Source of the DNA: Allobosea sp. Tri-44
GTDB lineage: Bacteria > Pseudomonadota > Alphaproteobacteria > Rhizobiales > Beijerinckiaceae
Assembly: GCF_004123845.1 (NCBI RefSeq)
Contig: NZ_NBDP01000003.1
Location: 310,001-374,000 of the forward strand
Reading direction: 5' to 3'
DNA: 64,000 nucleotides
Under the pieces are notes generated by a model. The model saw only the letters and a list, made by a program, of their open reading frames with translations. It did not search any database and was not told where the DNA came from. The position numbers and the translations under genes were made by a program. Below, piece by piece: positions 53,276 to 62,324 of the stretch; the stretch's first letter is position 1; every line of letters starts with the position of its first letter.

Positions 53276-53761
53276 TCAGAGCAGGACCTTGCGATTGCTG
53301 CCGAGCTCTGGCCGCGAGCCGGTGACGGCGGCAGCCATCATCTTGACCGAGGTCACGATCTTGCCGGGGCTGTCCCAGAACTCCGCCAAGGCCGGGCGAA
53401 CCTTCAGGATGCGGATATTCGGATCGTCCTGGCTTTCCCAGAAGGCGCGGGCCGCCGTCGACCAGAGCTCGGCAATCCGGTTGCGGTCGTCGAGCAGATT
53501 GGCCGTACCGGTGACCGAGACATATTTGTAAGAGCCGTTGTCGCCGAAGCAGAGGCAGACGTTCTCGTTGATCTCGATCTCGTCGTCCTTGTGATTGCGC
53601 ACATCGGTCAGGAAGTAGATCGCATCCTCGTCGCGGCGAGGATGGGCGCTCATCGGGCGGGCGCGAAGCTGGTCGTCATTGCCGTCATGGCTGACGAGCA
53701 TGCACAGGCCGATCTCCTCGATCAGCTCCCAGGTCCTGTCCTGGTCGGTCTTGTGGGTCAT
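53276..53761 (-). CDS. Pyridoxamine 5'-phosphate oxidase-fold (general stress) protein
   Basis: A 161-residue protein of the split-barrel flavin-binding fold. LVSHDGNDDQLRARPMSAHP and FLTDVRNHKDDEIEINENVC are typical of the general stress protein 26 group. The remainder (YVSVTGTANLLDDR, LKVRPALAEFWDSPG) completes the barrel. It probably binds FMN or F420 and acts in oxidative stress. ATG 53761 was chosen because the family starts here, and a long upstream extension has no similarity. It is divergent from dps, with about 120 bases between the two starts. Confidence 0.85.
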   Translation of the reverse strand: MTHKTDQDRTWELIEEIGLCMLVSHDGNDDQLRARPMSAHPRRDEDAIYFLTDVRNHKDDEIEINENVCLCFGDNGSYKYVSVTGTANLLDDRNRIAELWSTAARAFWESQDDPNIRILKVRPALAEFWDSPGKIVTSVKMMAAAVTGSRPELGSNRKVLL

Positions 53762-53881
53762 TGGGCGGCTCCTTTGTGATCTCCACCAACCGTCGAAGCG
53801 GGGCCGAGGTTCCGTTTCCGCCGGTCGCGGAATTGCCGGCTTTGCTGGTATGGTCTTCTTCCACGAGGCGCGAGGTTCCCG

Positions 53882-54361
53882 ATGGCCAAGCTCAAGTCCC
53901 GCAACGACCTGAAATCCAACACCAAGACGGCGATGATCGAATTGCTCAACGCCAGGCTCGCCGATGGCATCGATCTCGCGCTCGTCACCAAGCAGGCGCA
54001 CTGGAACCTGAAGGGGCCCGGCTTCATCGCCATCCACGAGATGCTCGACGGCTTCCGCGGCGAGCTCGACACCCATGTCGACACGGTGGCGGAGCGGGTG
54101 GCGCAGCTCGGCGGAATCGCACTCGGGACGGTGCAGGTCGTCGCCGGCGCGACCAAGCTCAAGACCTATCCGACCGATATCGTCGCGGTGAAGGACCATC
54201 TCGCCGAGTTGATCGAGCGCTATGCCGAGGCCGCGAAGTCGGTCCGGGCGGCGATCGACGCCGCCGACGAAGCCGGCGATGCCGACACGGCCGACATCTT
54301 CACCGCCTATTCGCGGGCGCTGGACAAGGCGCTCTGGTTCCTGGTGTCGAGCGCGGCCTGA
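53882..54361 (+). CDS. dps: Dps family DNA-binding protein/ferritin-like
   Basis: A 159-residue four-helix-bundle protein. The ferroxidase-site elements are seen as [20 protein letters not shown] and [17 protein letters not shown], with the His and Asp/Glu ligands in the expected spacing. It stores iron and shields DNA against peroxide. The start codon follows GGTTCCCG, and a weak ribosome site is present. It is divergent from the flavin-fold stress gene, so a shared stress promoter region is plausible. Its stop lies at the start of the inverted repeat of 54359-54501. Confidence 0.9.
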   Translation: MAKLKSRNDLKSNTKTAMIELLNARLADGIDLALVTKQAHWNLKGPGFIAIHEMLDGFRGELDTHVDTVAERVAQLGGIALGTVQVVAGATKLKTYPTDIVAVKDHLAELIERYAEAAKSVRAAIDAADEAGDADTADIFTAYSRALDKALWFLVSSAA

Positions 54362-54501
54362 GAGCGCTTGCGAATTCTACTGGTGCGGCCGGCTGACACG
54401 GCCGTCTGCGCTTCCGGTGCTCACGGACATAGGTCCGCTCCGCTCCGGTTCTCGACGACCGCGCCATCCGTCACGCGCCAGCGAATTCTCAAGCACTCTC
54501 A
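54359..54501. repeat. 19-bp inverted repeat pair flanking 105 bp
   Basis: TGAGAGCGCTTGCGAATTC (54359-54377) and its reverse complement at 54483-54501 match at 17 of 19 bases. The first copy includes the dps stop. The 105-base centre holds a smaller GGCCGGCTGACACGGCC hairpin. The layout is that of a miniature element, but no target duplication was seen. Confidence 0.5.
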
Positions 54502-54636
54502 GTAAGGCGGGGCGGCCCTTGCGTCGAAGCCGTTGACGCGGGCCCGTCCCATGCGCTCTTAAGGCCGCAGACCTTTTGGCTTTCGTTTTTCGCGGCCGGG
54601 GCAGGCTCCCCGGCCGTTTGGCGTTCGAGCAGAGCG

Positions 54637-57465
54637 ATGATGGACAAGACATTCGAGCCGGCCTCCGTCGAGGCGCGCATCAACAAGGCCTGGGAGGAGG
54701 CGGATGCCTTCAAGGCGGGCCGCGGGGCGGCGCCCGGCGCCGAGCCCTATTGCATCGTGATCCCGCCGCCGAACGTCACCGGCTCGCTGCATATGGGCCA
54801 TGCGCTCAACAACACGCTGCAGGACCTGCTCTGCCGTTTCGAGCGCCTGCGCGGCAAGGACGTGCTCTGGCAGCCCGGCACCGACCATGCCGGCATCGCG
54901 ACGCAGATGGTGGTCGAGCGCAAGCTCGCGGCCGAGAACAAGACCGATCGCCGGACCATGGGCCGCGAGGCCTTCCTGGCCGAGGTCTGGAAGTGGAAAG
55001 AGGAATCTGGCGGGACGATCGTCAACCAGCTCAAGCGTCTCGGTGCCTCCTGCGACTGGTCGCGCGAGCGCTTCACCATGGACGAAGGTCTCTCGGCCGC
55101 CGTGCTCAAGGTCTTCGTCGGCCTGCACAGGCAGGGGCTGATCTACCGCGCCAAGCGGCTGGTGAACTGGGATCCGAAGTTCCAGACCGCGATCTCGGAC
55201 ATCGAGGTGCTGCAGCTCGAGAAGACCGGCTCGTTCAAATGGCAGCGCGGCGGCGAGGAGGCGTTCGACGCCGCCAAGCTCGAGAAGGCGCTCGCCAAGG
55301 ACCCGAGCGGCCACCTCTATTATTTCGACTATCCGATCGAAGGCGCCGCCTACGATCCGGAGGATGCCTCGACCTACATTTCCGTCGCGACGACCCGGCC
55401 GGAGACGATGCTGGGCGATACCGGCGTCGCGGTGCATCCCGAGAACGAGACTCTCAAGGGCCTGATCGGCAAGAACGCGGTGCTGCCGCTGGTCAAGCGC
55501 GTCATCCCGATCTTTGGCGACGACTATGCCGACCCGGAGAAGGGCACCGGCGCGGTCAAGATCACCCCGGCGCACGACTTCAACGACTTCGACGTCGGCA
55601 AGCGCCATTCGCTGAGGGTCGTCAACATCCTGGACGGTGAAGCTCGCATCCTGATTCAGGACAATGCCGACTTCCTGGAAGGCGCTGCGCCCGAGCGCGA
55701 GACGCTGGCGCTGCACGGCCTCGACCGGTTCGCGGCGCGCAGGGCCGTGGTCGGGCTGATGGTGGAGCGCGGGCTGCTGCGCAAGGTCGAGCCGAACACC
55801 CACACCGTTCCGCATGGCGACCGCTCGGACGTGGTGATCGAGCCCTGGCTGACCGACCAGTGGTATGTCGACGTCCAGCCGCTGGCGCAGCGCGCGCTCG
55901 CAGCGGTCAAGGACGGCAAGACCAGGATCACGCCGGAAAGCTGGACCAAGACCTACAATGACTGGCTCGAGAACATCGAGCCCTGGTGCGTCTCGCGCCA
56001 GCTCTGGTGGGGACATCAGATCCCGGCCTGGTACGGGCCTGACGGGGAATGCTTCGTCGCCGAAACGGAAGCGGGCGCTCAGGCGTTGGCGCTCGGCCAT
56101 TATGGCGGGCCGGTCGAACTCAGGCGCGACGAGGACGTGCTCGACACCTGGTTCTCGTCCGCCCTGTGGCCGTTCTCGACGCTCGGTTGGCCCGAGGAGA
56201 CGGCCGAGCTCAAGCGCTACTATCCGACCGCGACCTTGGTCACCGGCTTCGACATCATCTTCTTCTGGGTCGCCCGGATGATGATGATGGGCCTCAACTT
56301 CATGGACGAGGTGCCGTTCCGCGACGTCTATCTCCACGCGATGGTTCGCGACGAGAAGGGCGCGAAGATGTCGAAGTCGAAGGGCAACGTCATCGACCCG
56401 CTCGTGCTCATCGACACCTATGGCGCCGATGCGCTGCGCTTCACCTTCGCGGCCATGGCGGCGCAGGGGCGCGACATCAAGCTCGCGACCTCGCGCGTCG
56501 AGGGCTACCGCAACTTCGCGACCAAGATCTGGAACGCGGCGCGCTTCGCCGAGATCAATGGCTGCCTGCGGGCCGAAGGCTTCGATCCGGCTGCCGTCAA
56601 GCTGCCGCTCAACCGCTGGATCCTCTCCGAGGCGGCGCGCACGGCCGAGACGGTCGCCGCCGGCATCGAGAGCTTCAGGTTCAACGAGGCGGCGGACGGC
56701 GCCTATCGCTTCGTCTGGGGCCAGTTCTGCGACTGGTATCTCGAATTGTCGAAGCCGGTGCTGCAGGCCGAGGAACTGGATGCAGCCGGGACCGCAGCGC
56801 GGGTGGAGACGCAGGCGACCGTCGCCCATGTCATCGACCTGATCTGCCAGCTGCTGCATCCGTTCATGCCGTTCCTGACCGAGGAGCTCTGGGCGCAGAA
56901 GGCCAATGCCGGCGCGCCCCGCGTGGTGCCGGCCGGGGAGGCGGGCCTTGTCTGCCTGACGCGCTGGCCCGAGCTTTCCGCGCTGGTCGACGAGACGGCC
57001 GAGGCCGAGATCGGCTTCGTCGTCGACCTCATCTCCGACATCCGCTCGATCCGCTCGGAGACCAACGTGCCGGGCGGAACGCAGGTGCCGCTGGTGCTGG
57101 TCAAGGCGAGCGCGGCGACGCGGGCCGCCGTCGAGGCCTGGGCGCCGATGATCGAGCGGCTGGCGCGGCTTTCGGCCATCGAGTTCGCCGGGGAGGCGCC
57201 GGGCCAGTCGGCGCAGATGATCGTGCGCGGCGAGGTGGCGGCGCTGCCACTTGCCGGCATCATCGATCTCGACGCCGAGCGGGCACGCCTCGCCAAGGAA
57301 CTCGCCAAGCTCGACCAGGACATTGTCGCGGTCGAGCGCAAGCTCGGCAATCCCGACTTCATGGCGCGCGCGCCGGAAGAGATCGTCGAGGAGAACCGCG
57401 AGCGCAAGGCGGCTGCCGAAGCCCGCAAGCTGAAGATCAGGGAGGCGCTGGAGCGGCTCGCATGA
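54637..57465 (+). CDS. valS: Valyl-tRNA synthetase
   Basis: Charges tRNA-Val in the cytoplasm. The 942-residue product has the class I HIGH motif as GSLHMGHA (in PPPNVTGSLHMGHALNNTLQ) and KMSKSKGN near residue 570. The editing (CP1) domain lies in residues about 200-430 (ISVATTRPETMLGDTGVAVH), and the C-terminal coiled-coil arm starts near residue 880 (RLAKELAKLDQDIVAVERKL). The length is normal. It is downstream of popZ by about 1.6 kb, with the dps region inserted between. Confidence 0.96.
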   Translation: MMDKTFEPASVEARINKAWEEADAFKAGRGAAPGAEPYCIVIPPPNVTGSLHMGHALNNTLQDLLCRFERLRGKDVLWQPGTDHAGIATQMVVERKLAAENKTDRRTMGREAFLAEVWKWKEESGGTIVNQLKRLGASCDWSRERFTMDEGLSAAVLKVFVGLHRQGLIYRAKRLVNWDPKFQTAISDIEVLQLEKTGSFKWQRGGEEAFDAAKLEKALAKDPSGHLYYFDYPIEGAAYDPEDASTYISVATTRPETMLGDTGVAVHPENETLKGLIGKNAVLPLVKRVIPIFGDDYADPEKGTGAVKITPAHDFNDFDVGKRHSLRVVNILDGEARILIQDNADFLEGAAPERETLALHGLDRFAARRAVVGLMVERGLLRKVEPNTHTVPHGDRSDVVIEPWLTDQWYVDVQPLAQRALAAVKDGKTRITPESWTKTYNDWLENIEPWCVSRQLWWGHQIPAWYGPDGECFVAETEAGAQALALGHYGGPVELRRDEDVLDTWFSSALWPFSTLGWPEETAELKRYYPTATLVTGFDIIFFWVARMMMMGLNFMDEVPFRDVYLHAMVRDEKGAKMSKSKGNVIDPLVLIDTYGADALRFTFAAMAAQGRDIKLATSRVEGYRNFATKIWNAARFAEINGCLRAEGFDPAAVKLPLNRWILSEAARTAETVAAGIESFRFNEAADGAYRFVWGQFCDWYLELSKPVLQAEELDAAGTAARVETQATVAHVIDLICQLLHPFMPFLTEELWAQKANAGAPRVVPAGEAGLVCLTRWPELSALVDETAEAEIGFVVDLISDIRSIRSETNVPGGTQVPLVLVKASAATRAAVEAWAPMIERLARLSAIEFAGEAPGQSAQMIVRGEVAALPLAGIIDLDAERARLAKELAKLDQDIVAVERKLGNPDFMARAPEEIVEENRERKAAAEARKLKIREALERLA

Positions 57466-57630
57466 GCTGCTCCCGCAATCTCGTCACGAAAGCGTCGCGC
57501 TGTTGACGCCCATCTGCGCAATTGACTCTAGCCCAAGAGATAACTGGCCTGACCGCGCCAGATAGATTAATGCATGGGACGCAGGGCAGACCTGCAACCG
57601 GCGCGAGAACCCAGGAACGGTTTCCCCTTC

Positions 57631-58212
57631 ATGCTCAAGCGTGCTTACGACTGGTGCGTTTCCTATGCGTCGCATCCCGGAGCCCCCTGGCTGCTCTTCG
57701 CCATCACCTTCGTCGAAAGCTCCGTCAGCCCGCTGCCGCCGATCCCGCTGCTGATCCCGATGTGCATCGCCAGGCCTGACCGGGCCTGGTTCTATGCCGG
57801 CGTCTGCTCGCTCGGCGCCGTCACCGGCGGCTATCTCGGCTATGCGATCGGGGCGCTGCTCTATGAATCGGTCGGCGCCTGGCTGATCGGAATCTACGGC
57901 CTGCAGGAGAAGGCGGCGCACCTGATCCACACCTCGCAGGACTATTGGTTCTGGGTGTTGCTGACCAAGGGCCTGACCCCGATCCCGTTCAAGATCGTCA
58001 CGATCATGTCCGGCTTCCTGCATTTCGACATCTGGAAGTTCACGGTCGGCATGGTGATCTCGCGCGTCACCTTCTTCGCGATGATCGCGGTCGCGCTGCG
58101 CTACTATGGCGATGACATCCGCATCTTCATCGAGAAGCACCTGCCGATGACGGCGCTGGCGCTGGCGGTGGTCGTCATTGGCGGCTTCTTCGTGCTGCCG
58201 ATGGTGCTCTGA
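57631..58212 (+). CDS. DedA/YqaA-like membrane protein
   Basis: A 193-residue inner-membrane protein with several membrane segments. The stretch FAITFVESSVSPLPPIPLLI, LGAVTGGYLGYAIG and the re-entrant PIPFKIVTIMSGFLHF match the YqaA/DedA (SNARE-associated) type, a family of putative lipid transporters or scramblases. ATG 57631 gives a family-length protein, and an upstream extension to 57574 is not conserved. It follows valS by about 165 bases. Confidence 0.82.
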   Translation: MLKRAYDWCVSYASHPGAPWLLFAITFVESSVSPLPPIPLLIPMCIARPDRAWFYAGVCSLGAVTGGYLGYAIGALLYESVGAWLIGIYGLQEKAAHLIHTSQDYWFWVLLTKGLTPIPFKIVTIMSGFLHFDIWKFTVGMVISRVTFFAMIAVALRYYGDDIRIFIEKHLPMTALALAVVVIGGFFVLPMVL

Positions 58213-58415
58213 GTCTCTGTTTATTGCATTTTCTTCACGCGAACCGGTGTCCACTTCGCTCGAAAATGCTTTAGCGAAAAACCCTCAGACGCCCGCAAGC
58301 TGCTGACGGACCGGTTGCACGCCGCCTGACCTTCGGGCGGCGTTGCCTTATGGTCGCCCGAGGATGCAGCCGCGGAGAGTTCGATGCGCTCACTCCAACG
58401 ATCGAATGGTGGCAC

Positions 58416-59360
58416 ATGAGCGGCCGCCGCCCCGATCTCGCCCAGCTCGACTTCGGCAATTTCGCCCGGCAGTTCGACCGCTGCCTGCGTCAGGATCGCG
58501 TCATCGCCTTCTCGCAATGGCGCGACATCGTCGCGGCGGTACCGCCCGGCCTGCAGGATTTCTTCTGGCGCGTCGTCGAAGTGAATCTCAGCCCGGCCGG
58601 TGAGACGCGGCTGCGCGCCTTGCGGGAATGGAGCGCCTTCTACGGCGAAATCCTCGACGCCCGCTTCCGCCGCCCCTCAGCCGACCGGCCGCAGTTTCGC
58701 ACGACGAAGCAGGCCTTCGATTCCTATTCGGCGATCTTCTGGCGTTTCGGTTCGACCGATGCGCGCTTCGATTTGAGATTCGGCCGACTCGTCCTGCTGG
58801 CGCTGCGCAAGGAAAGCAGCACGATCGCGAACCACGGCAAGGGCTCCTATGACGACCTCCTGGTGGTGATGCGCCGGACCGGGCGCTTCCGCGAGCTGAC
58901 GAGCTTCCCGATCTGCACCGAGCCGGGCGCGCAATATTCACAACGCGCCGGCAGCGGCGACAAGCGCTACAAGGGCGTCGGGTTCAAGAAGGCCGACGGC
59001 GTCGATATCAACAAGGACGGCATCAAGGATGCCGGTCGCATGACCGAGGGCACCTACCAGTATTTCGAGAAGAAGGGCGGCTTCCTCGGGGACCGGGCCT
59101 TCCAGGTGAAGAACACGCAAATCGCCGAGCGCGACACCGACGGCGACGGCCGCTTCACCCAGGACGACAAGAGCCGGATCGACCCGAAAGGGGCGGGGAC
59201 CAGCATGTACATCCACCGCGGCGGGGCGGACAATGTGCTCGAGCCCAATACCTGGTCGGCCGGCTGCCAGACGGTTCCGAAGAACCGCTACCCGATCTTC
59301 CTCAAGGCGGTCGGGAAACCCAACGCCTTCTACTATGTGCTGGTCAATGCCGCGTCCTGA
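58416..59360 (+). CDS. EF-hand and L,D-transpeptidase-like protein
   Basis: A 314-residue protein with an unassigned helical N-terminal half (residues 1-165). The second half has two calcium-loop-like motifs: D197-I-N199-K-D201-G, and a full 12-residue loop D240-D242-D244-G245 to D251. It then shows the core of a YkuD-like fold: H267 in MYIHRGGADN and S281-A-G-C284 in NTWSAGCQTV, similar to the H...S-H-G-C signature of L,D-transpeptidases but with A for H. No signal peptide was found. The start is uncertain, and ATG 58350 would add 22 residues. Its stop overlaps the SH3 gene by 14 bases. Confidence 0.6.
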   Translation: MSGRRPDLAQLDFGNFARQFDRCLRQDRVIAFSQWRDIVAAVPPGLQDFFWRVVEVNLSPAGETRLRALREWSAFYGEILDARFRRPSADRPQFRTTKQAFDSYSAIFWRFGSTDARFDLRFGRLVLLALRKESSTIANHGKGSYDDLLVVMRRTGRFRELTSFPICTEPGAQYSQRAGSGDKRYKGVGFKKADGVDINKDGIKDAGRMTEGTYQYFEKKGGFLGDRAFQVKNTQIAERDTDGDGRFTQDDKSRIDPKGAGTSMYIHRGGADNVLEPNTWSAGCQTVPKNRYPIFLKAVGKPNAFYYVLVNAAS

Positions 59361-60027
59361 AGTCCTTGCAGCCGGCTTGATGGCGGCCCTGCTGTTCGCT
59401 GCTCCGGCGGCGCGCGCGCAGTCTGAAGCCGTCGCCTCGGCGCCGGCCGGGCAGGTCGCCTGCTCCTTCGGCGCCTTCGTCAGCGAGACCGATCCGGAGG
59501 GGCTGAACGTCCGTGCCGGGCCGGGTACCGGCAACAAGGTGGTCGGCACGCTGCCGCCGGTGAAGCTCAGCAGCGACGATCCGCCGGTGCGTGCGATGGT
59601 CGAGGTCGAGGTCAGCGCCGGCGCCAATGGCTGGTTCCGGATCGCCAAGGCCCGCGACAACGAGGCGCTGACGGATGCTGCGCCACGGCCGATGTTCAAG
59701 GGCTCAGGCTGGGTGAGTGGGCGCAAGCTCACTGTGAAATCGCAAGCCAATGCCGGTCGTCAGCGACCCGATGCGAAGGCGCCGGCGGTGCTGACCGGTC
59801 AGGAGGGGGCCGGCTTCGACGGCGATGCCTTCGTCCAGAACGGGCGCCTCATCGGCTGCAATGGCAAATGGGTGCTGGTCGAATACGGCCCGTTCCCGGA
59901 GGGCAGCGAGGCCCTGTCCGGCGTCGAGATCAAGCCTGCCGCCAAGGCGGGGGCCGAGGCCGGCCGCGTCCGCGCCTGGGTCGACCGCATTTGCGCGACG
60001 CAGGAAACCAGCTGCGACGGTGGGTAG
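59347..60027 (+). CDS. Exported SH3-domain protein
   Basis: A 226-residue protein with a signal peptide (PEVLAAGLMAALLFAAPAAR, then AQS). The mature part has a bacterial SH3-like segment (GLNVRAGPGTGNKVVGTLPP), followed by WFRIAKARDN and SGWVSGRKL, as in wall-binding SH3b domains. The C-terminal part is unassigned, with two Cys pairs (GC and CATQETSC). The start overlaps the transpeptidase-like gene by 14 bases, so the two are translationally coupled. They may act together at the cell wall. Confidence 0.7.
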   Translation: MPRPEVLAAGLMAALLFAAPAARAQSEAVASAPAGQVACSFGAFVSETDPEGLNVRAGPGTGNKVVGTLPPVKLSSDDPPVRAMVEVEVSAGANGWFRIAKARDNEALTDAAPRPMFKGSGWVSGRKLTVKSQANAGRQRPDAKAPAVLTGQEGAGFDGDAFVQNGRLIGCNGKWVLVEYGPFPEGSEALSGVEIKPAAKAGAEAGRVRAWVDRICATQETSCDGG

Positions 60028-60032
60028 GGCGC

Positions 60033-60199
60033 GGGGAACCCCTCCCCCTTGTGGGGAGGGGCAGGGGTGGGGGTCGCAAAGCCGGAGCGATCGGTAGAAC
60101 TTCGCAGCACGCAGCTGCTGCCACTCCCGTTTCCTGCCGGCGATCGCCAGGCGGCACCACCCCCATCCCCATACCCTTCTCCACAAGGGGGAAGGGAGG
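60033..60199. repeat. Inverted pair of G/C-run modules
   Basis: A GGGGAACCCCTCCCC-type hairpin at 60033-60060 runs into GGCAGGGGTGGGGGTCGC, and the complementary CACCACCCCCATCCCC with a CCTTCTCCAC...GGGGGAAGG hairpin is found at 60156-60199. It shares 23 bases with 47127-47149. It lies after the SH3 gene and before the DUF938 gene. Confidence 0.65.
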
Positions 60200-60264
60200 A
60201 GCCCAAGCGATCTCCCCTTGCAAGGAACCGCAAAGGAAAGACACATCGTTCAGGTTTGAAATGC

Positions 60265-60903
60265 CTATCGCTTCCGGAACACCACGCTGAGATTGTTGGC
60301 CGGCATCGCCGTCACCTCCGGCTCGCCGAAACCGGCGGACCGGGCGAGATCGGCGACTGCCTCGAGTTCGCGCAGGCCCCATTTCGGATTGCGCCGGCGC
60401 AGGCTGTCGTCGAAGACGGCATTGCTCGGCGCGAGTGGCACGTCGCTCTGGCGATAGGGCCCGTAGACATAGAGCGGCCCGCCCGCTGGCAGCAGCTCCG
60501 CCGCGTGCCGGATCAACCCCTCCGTTGCCGCCCAGGGCGAGATGTGGATCATGTTGATGCACAGAATCGCGTTGGCCTCGGTGACGAGCCAGCGTGGCGC
60601 GGTCGCGTCGAGGCGGACGGCCGGGAGCAGATTGGGCAGGGCACTCTCGCTTGCCCAGGCGTCGATGCTGGCGAGTGCGGCCGGATCAGGATCGCTCGGC
60701 TGGAAGATCAGGTTCGGGAACGCCGCGGCAAAATGGACGGCGTGCTCGCCGGAGCCGCTGGCGATCTCGAGAACGCGCCCCTGTGCTGGCAGAACCTCAC
60801 GCAGTACGGCGAGGATCGGTTCGCGGTTGCGCTGCGTCGCCGGGGCGAGCTGGCGGGGATCGCCTTGATGGTGATCGCCTCGATGGGGATCGTCCTGGGG
60901 CAT
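60265..60903 (-). CDS. DUF938 SAM-dependent methyltransferase
   Basis: A 212-residue protein. The stretch RVLEIASGSGEHAVHFAAAF (motif I), FQPSDPDPAALASIDAW and HISPWAATEGLIRHAAELL, GPLYVYGPYR are the hallmarks of the DUF938 family, methyltransferase-like proteins of unknown substrate. The first 20 residues (His/Asp-rich) are variable. It lies alone between two intergenic regions. It is divergent from the CorC-like gene, with about 95 bases between the starts. Confidence 0.85.
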   Translation of the reverse strand: MPQDDPHRGDHHQGDPRQLAPATQRNREPILAVLREVLPAQGRVLEIASGSGEHAVHFAAAFPNLIFQPSDPDPAALASIDAWASESALPNLLPAVRLDATAPRWLVTEANAILCINMIHISPWAATEGLIRHAAELLPAGGPLYVYGPYRQSDVPLAPSNAVFDDSLRRRNPKWGLRELEAVADLARSAGFGEPEVTAMPANNLSVVFRKR

Positions 60904-60996
60904 CGTCTTCTCCCATCGCGTTCGGCCGTCAATGCGTTATAAGCGGCTCAGAAGCAGACCGATACAGAGTGCGGCCCTGCAGTTTCCGAGCCGGTT

Positions 60997-62274
60997 TTGT
61001 TAACCGAGATATTGATCGTCGTCGTCCTCACCGTCATTAACGGTGTCCTCGCCATGTCGGAACTCGCGGTCGTCTCGTCCCGGCCGGCGCGGCTCAAAGT
61101 CCTCAGCGATCAAGGCAGCAAAGGCGCCGCGAAGGCGATCAAGCTCGCCGAGAATCCGGGCCGCTTCCTGTCCAGCGTACAGATCGGAATCACGCTGGTG
61201 GGCGTGCTCTCCGGCGCCTTCTCCGGCGCGACGCTCGGCGCGCGCCTGTCGGAATGGCTCGGTACGCACGGGCTGTCGAATGCCGCCGCCGACGCGCTTG
61301 GCGTCGGTACCGTCGTCGTTCTCATCACCTATCTTTCGCTGATCCTCGGCGAACTGGTGCCCAAGCAGATCGCACTGCGCGATGCCGAGCGCGTCGCCGC
61401 GCGCGTCGCGCCGGCCATGGTGGTGCTGGCCAAGGTCGCCTCGCCATTGGTCTGGCTGCTCGACGCCTCGGGCAAGCTCGTGCTGGCGCTGCTCGGCCAG
61501 AAGGGCGAGCCTGAGGAGACGGTCACCGAGGAGGAGGTCCGCACCATCATCGCCGAGGCCGAGAATGCCGGCGTGCTGGAGCGCGACGAGCGCGAGATGA
61601 TCTCGGGCGTGATGCGCTTCGCCGACCGCTCCGCAAGGGCGCTGATGACGCCGCGGCGCGAGGTCGAGGTGATCGACCTCTCCGATACGACCGACGAGAT
61701 CAAGGCGCAGGTCCGCGCCACCAAGCGCTCGCGCTTGCCGGTGCAGGACGGCGAGGCCGACGCGATCATCGGCGTGGTCACCGTCAAGGACATGTTCGAC
61801 GCGCTCTCGGACGGCGACGGCCGCGACCTGCGCAGCCTCGTGCACGAGGCCCCGGTGGTGCTCGACACCAGCGGGGCGCTCGACGTGCTGCGCGCCATCC
61901 GCGCTTCCAACGTCCATCTCGCGCTGGTCTTCGACGAGTACGGCCATTTCGAGGGCATCATCACCTCGAGCGACGTGCTCGAGGCGATCACCGGCGCCTT
62001 CCAGGAGGACGAGGCCGACGAGCCACCGATCGTCACGCGTGCGGACGGCTCCTTCCTGGTCGCCGGCTGGATGCAGGTCGACGAGTTCTCGCACGAGCTC
62101 GGCATCCATGTGCCGCGCGATGCCGACTACCAGACCGTCGCCGGCTTCGTGCTGGCCGAGATGAACCGGCTGCCCAATGTCGGCGAGAGCTTTCAGAAGG
62201 GCCATTGGCGCTTCGAGGTGGTCGATCTCGACGGCAGGCGCATCGACAAGCTGCTGGTCAGCCGGGTGGATTGA
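60997..62274 (+). CDS. HlyC/CorC family transporter (CNNM-CBS)
   Basis: A 425-residue inner-membrane protein. The CNNM/DUF21 domain with 3-4 membrane segments occupies residues 1-190 (MSELAVVSSRPARLKVLS, ILGELVPKQIALRDAE). A CBS pair follows (about 200-330; VMRFADRSARALMTPRREVE, SGALDVLRAIRASN) and then a CorC_HlyC domain to the end. It likely handles Mg/Co efflux or sensing. TTG 60997 begins a hydrophobic start (LTEILIVVVLTVINGVLAMS) and no better ATG precedes the domain. ATG 61053 lies inside the first helix. Confidence 0.85.
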   Translation: MLTEILIVVVLTVINGVLAMSELAVVSSRPARLKVLSDQGSKGAAKAIKLAENPGRFLSSVQIGITLVGVLSGAFSGATLGARLSEWLGTHGLSNAAADALGVGTVVVLITYLSLILGELVPKQIALRDAERVAARVAPAMVVLAKVASPLVWLLDASGKLVLALLGQKGEPEETVTEEEVRTIIAEAENAGVLERDEREMISGVMRFADRSARALMTPRREVEVIDLSDTTDEIKAQVRATKRSRLPVQDGEADAIIGVVTVKDMFDALSDGDGRDLRSLVHEAPVVLDTSGALDVLRAIRASNVHLALVFDEYGHFEGIITSSDVLEAITGAFQEDEADEPPIVTRADGSFLVAGWMQVDEFSHELGIHVPRDADYQTVAGFVLAEMNRLPNVGESFQKGHWRFEVVDLDGRRIDKLLVSRVD

Positions 62275-62324
62275 GCGTTCGGCGGGCTGCAGTTCGACTG
62301 GAAGGTTGATACGAAGAGCGCGTC

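Noticed and set aside
54559..56859. Very long minus-strand frame opposite valS
   Set aside because: Antisense to valS and without any domain.
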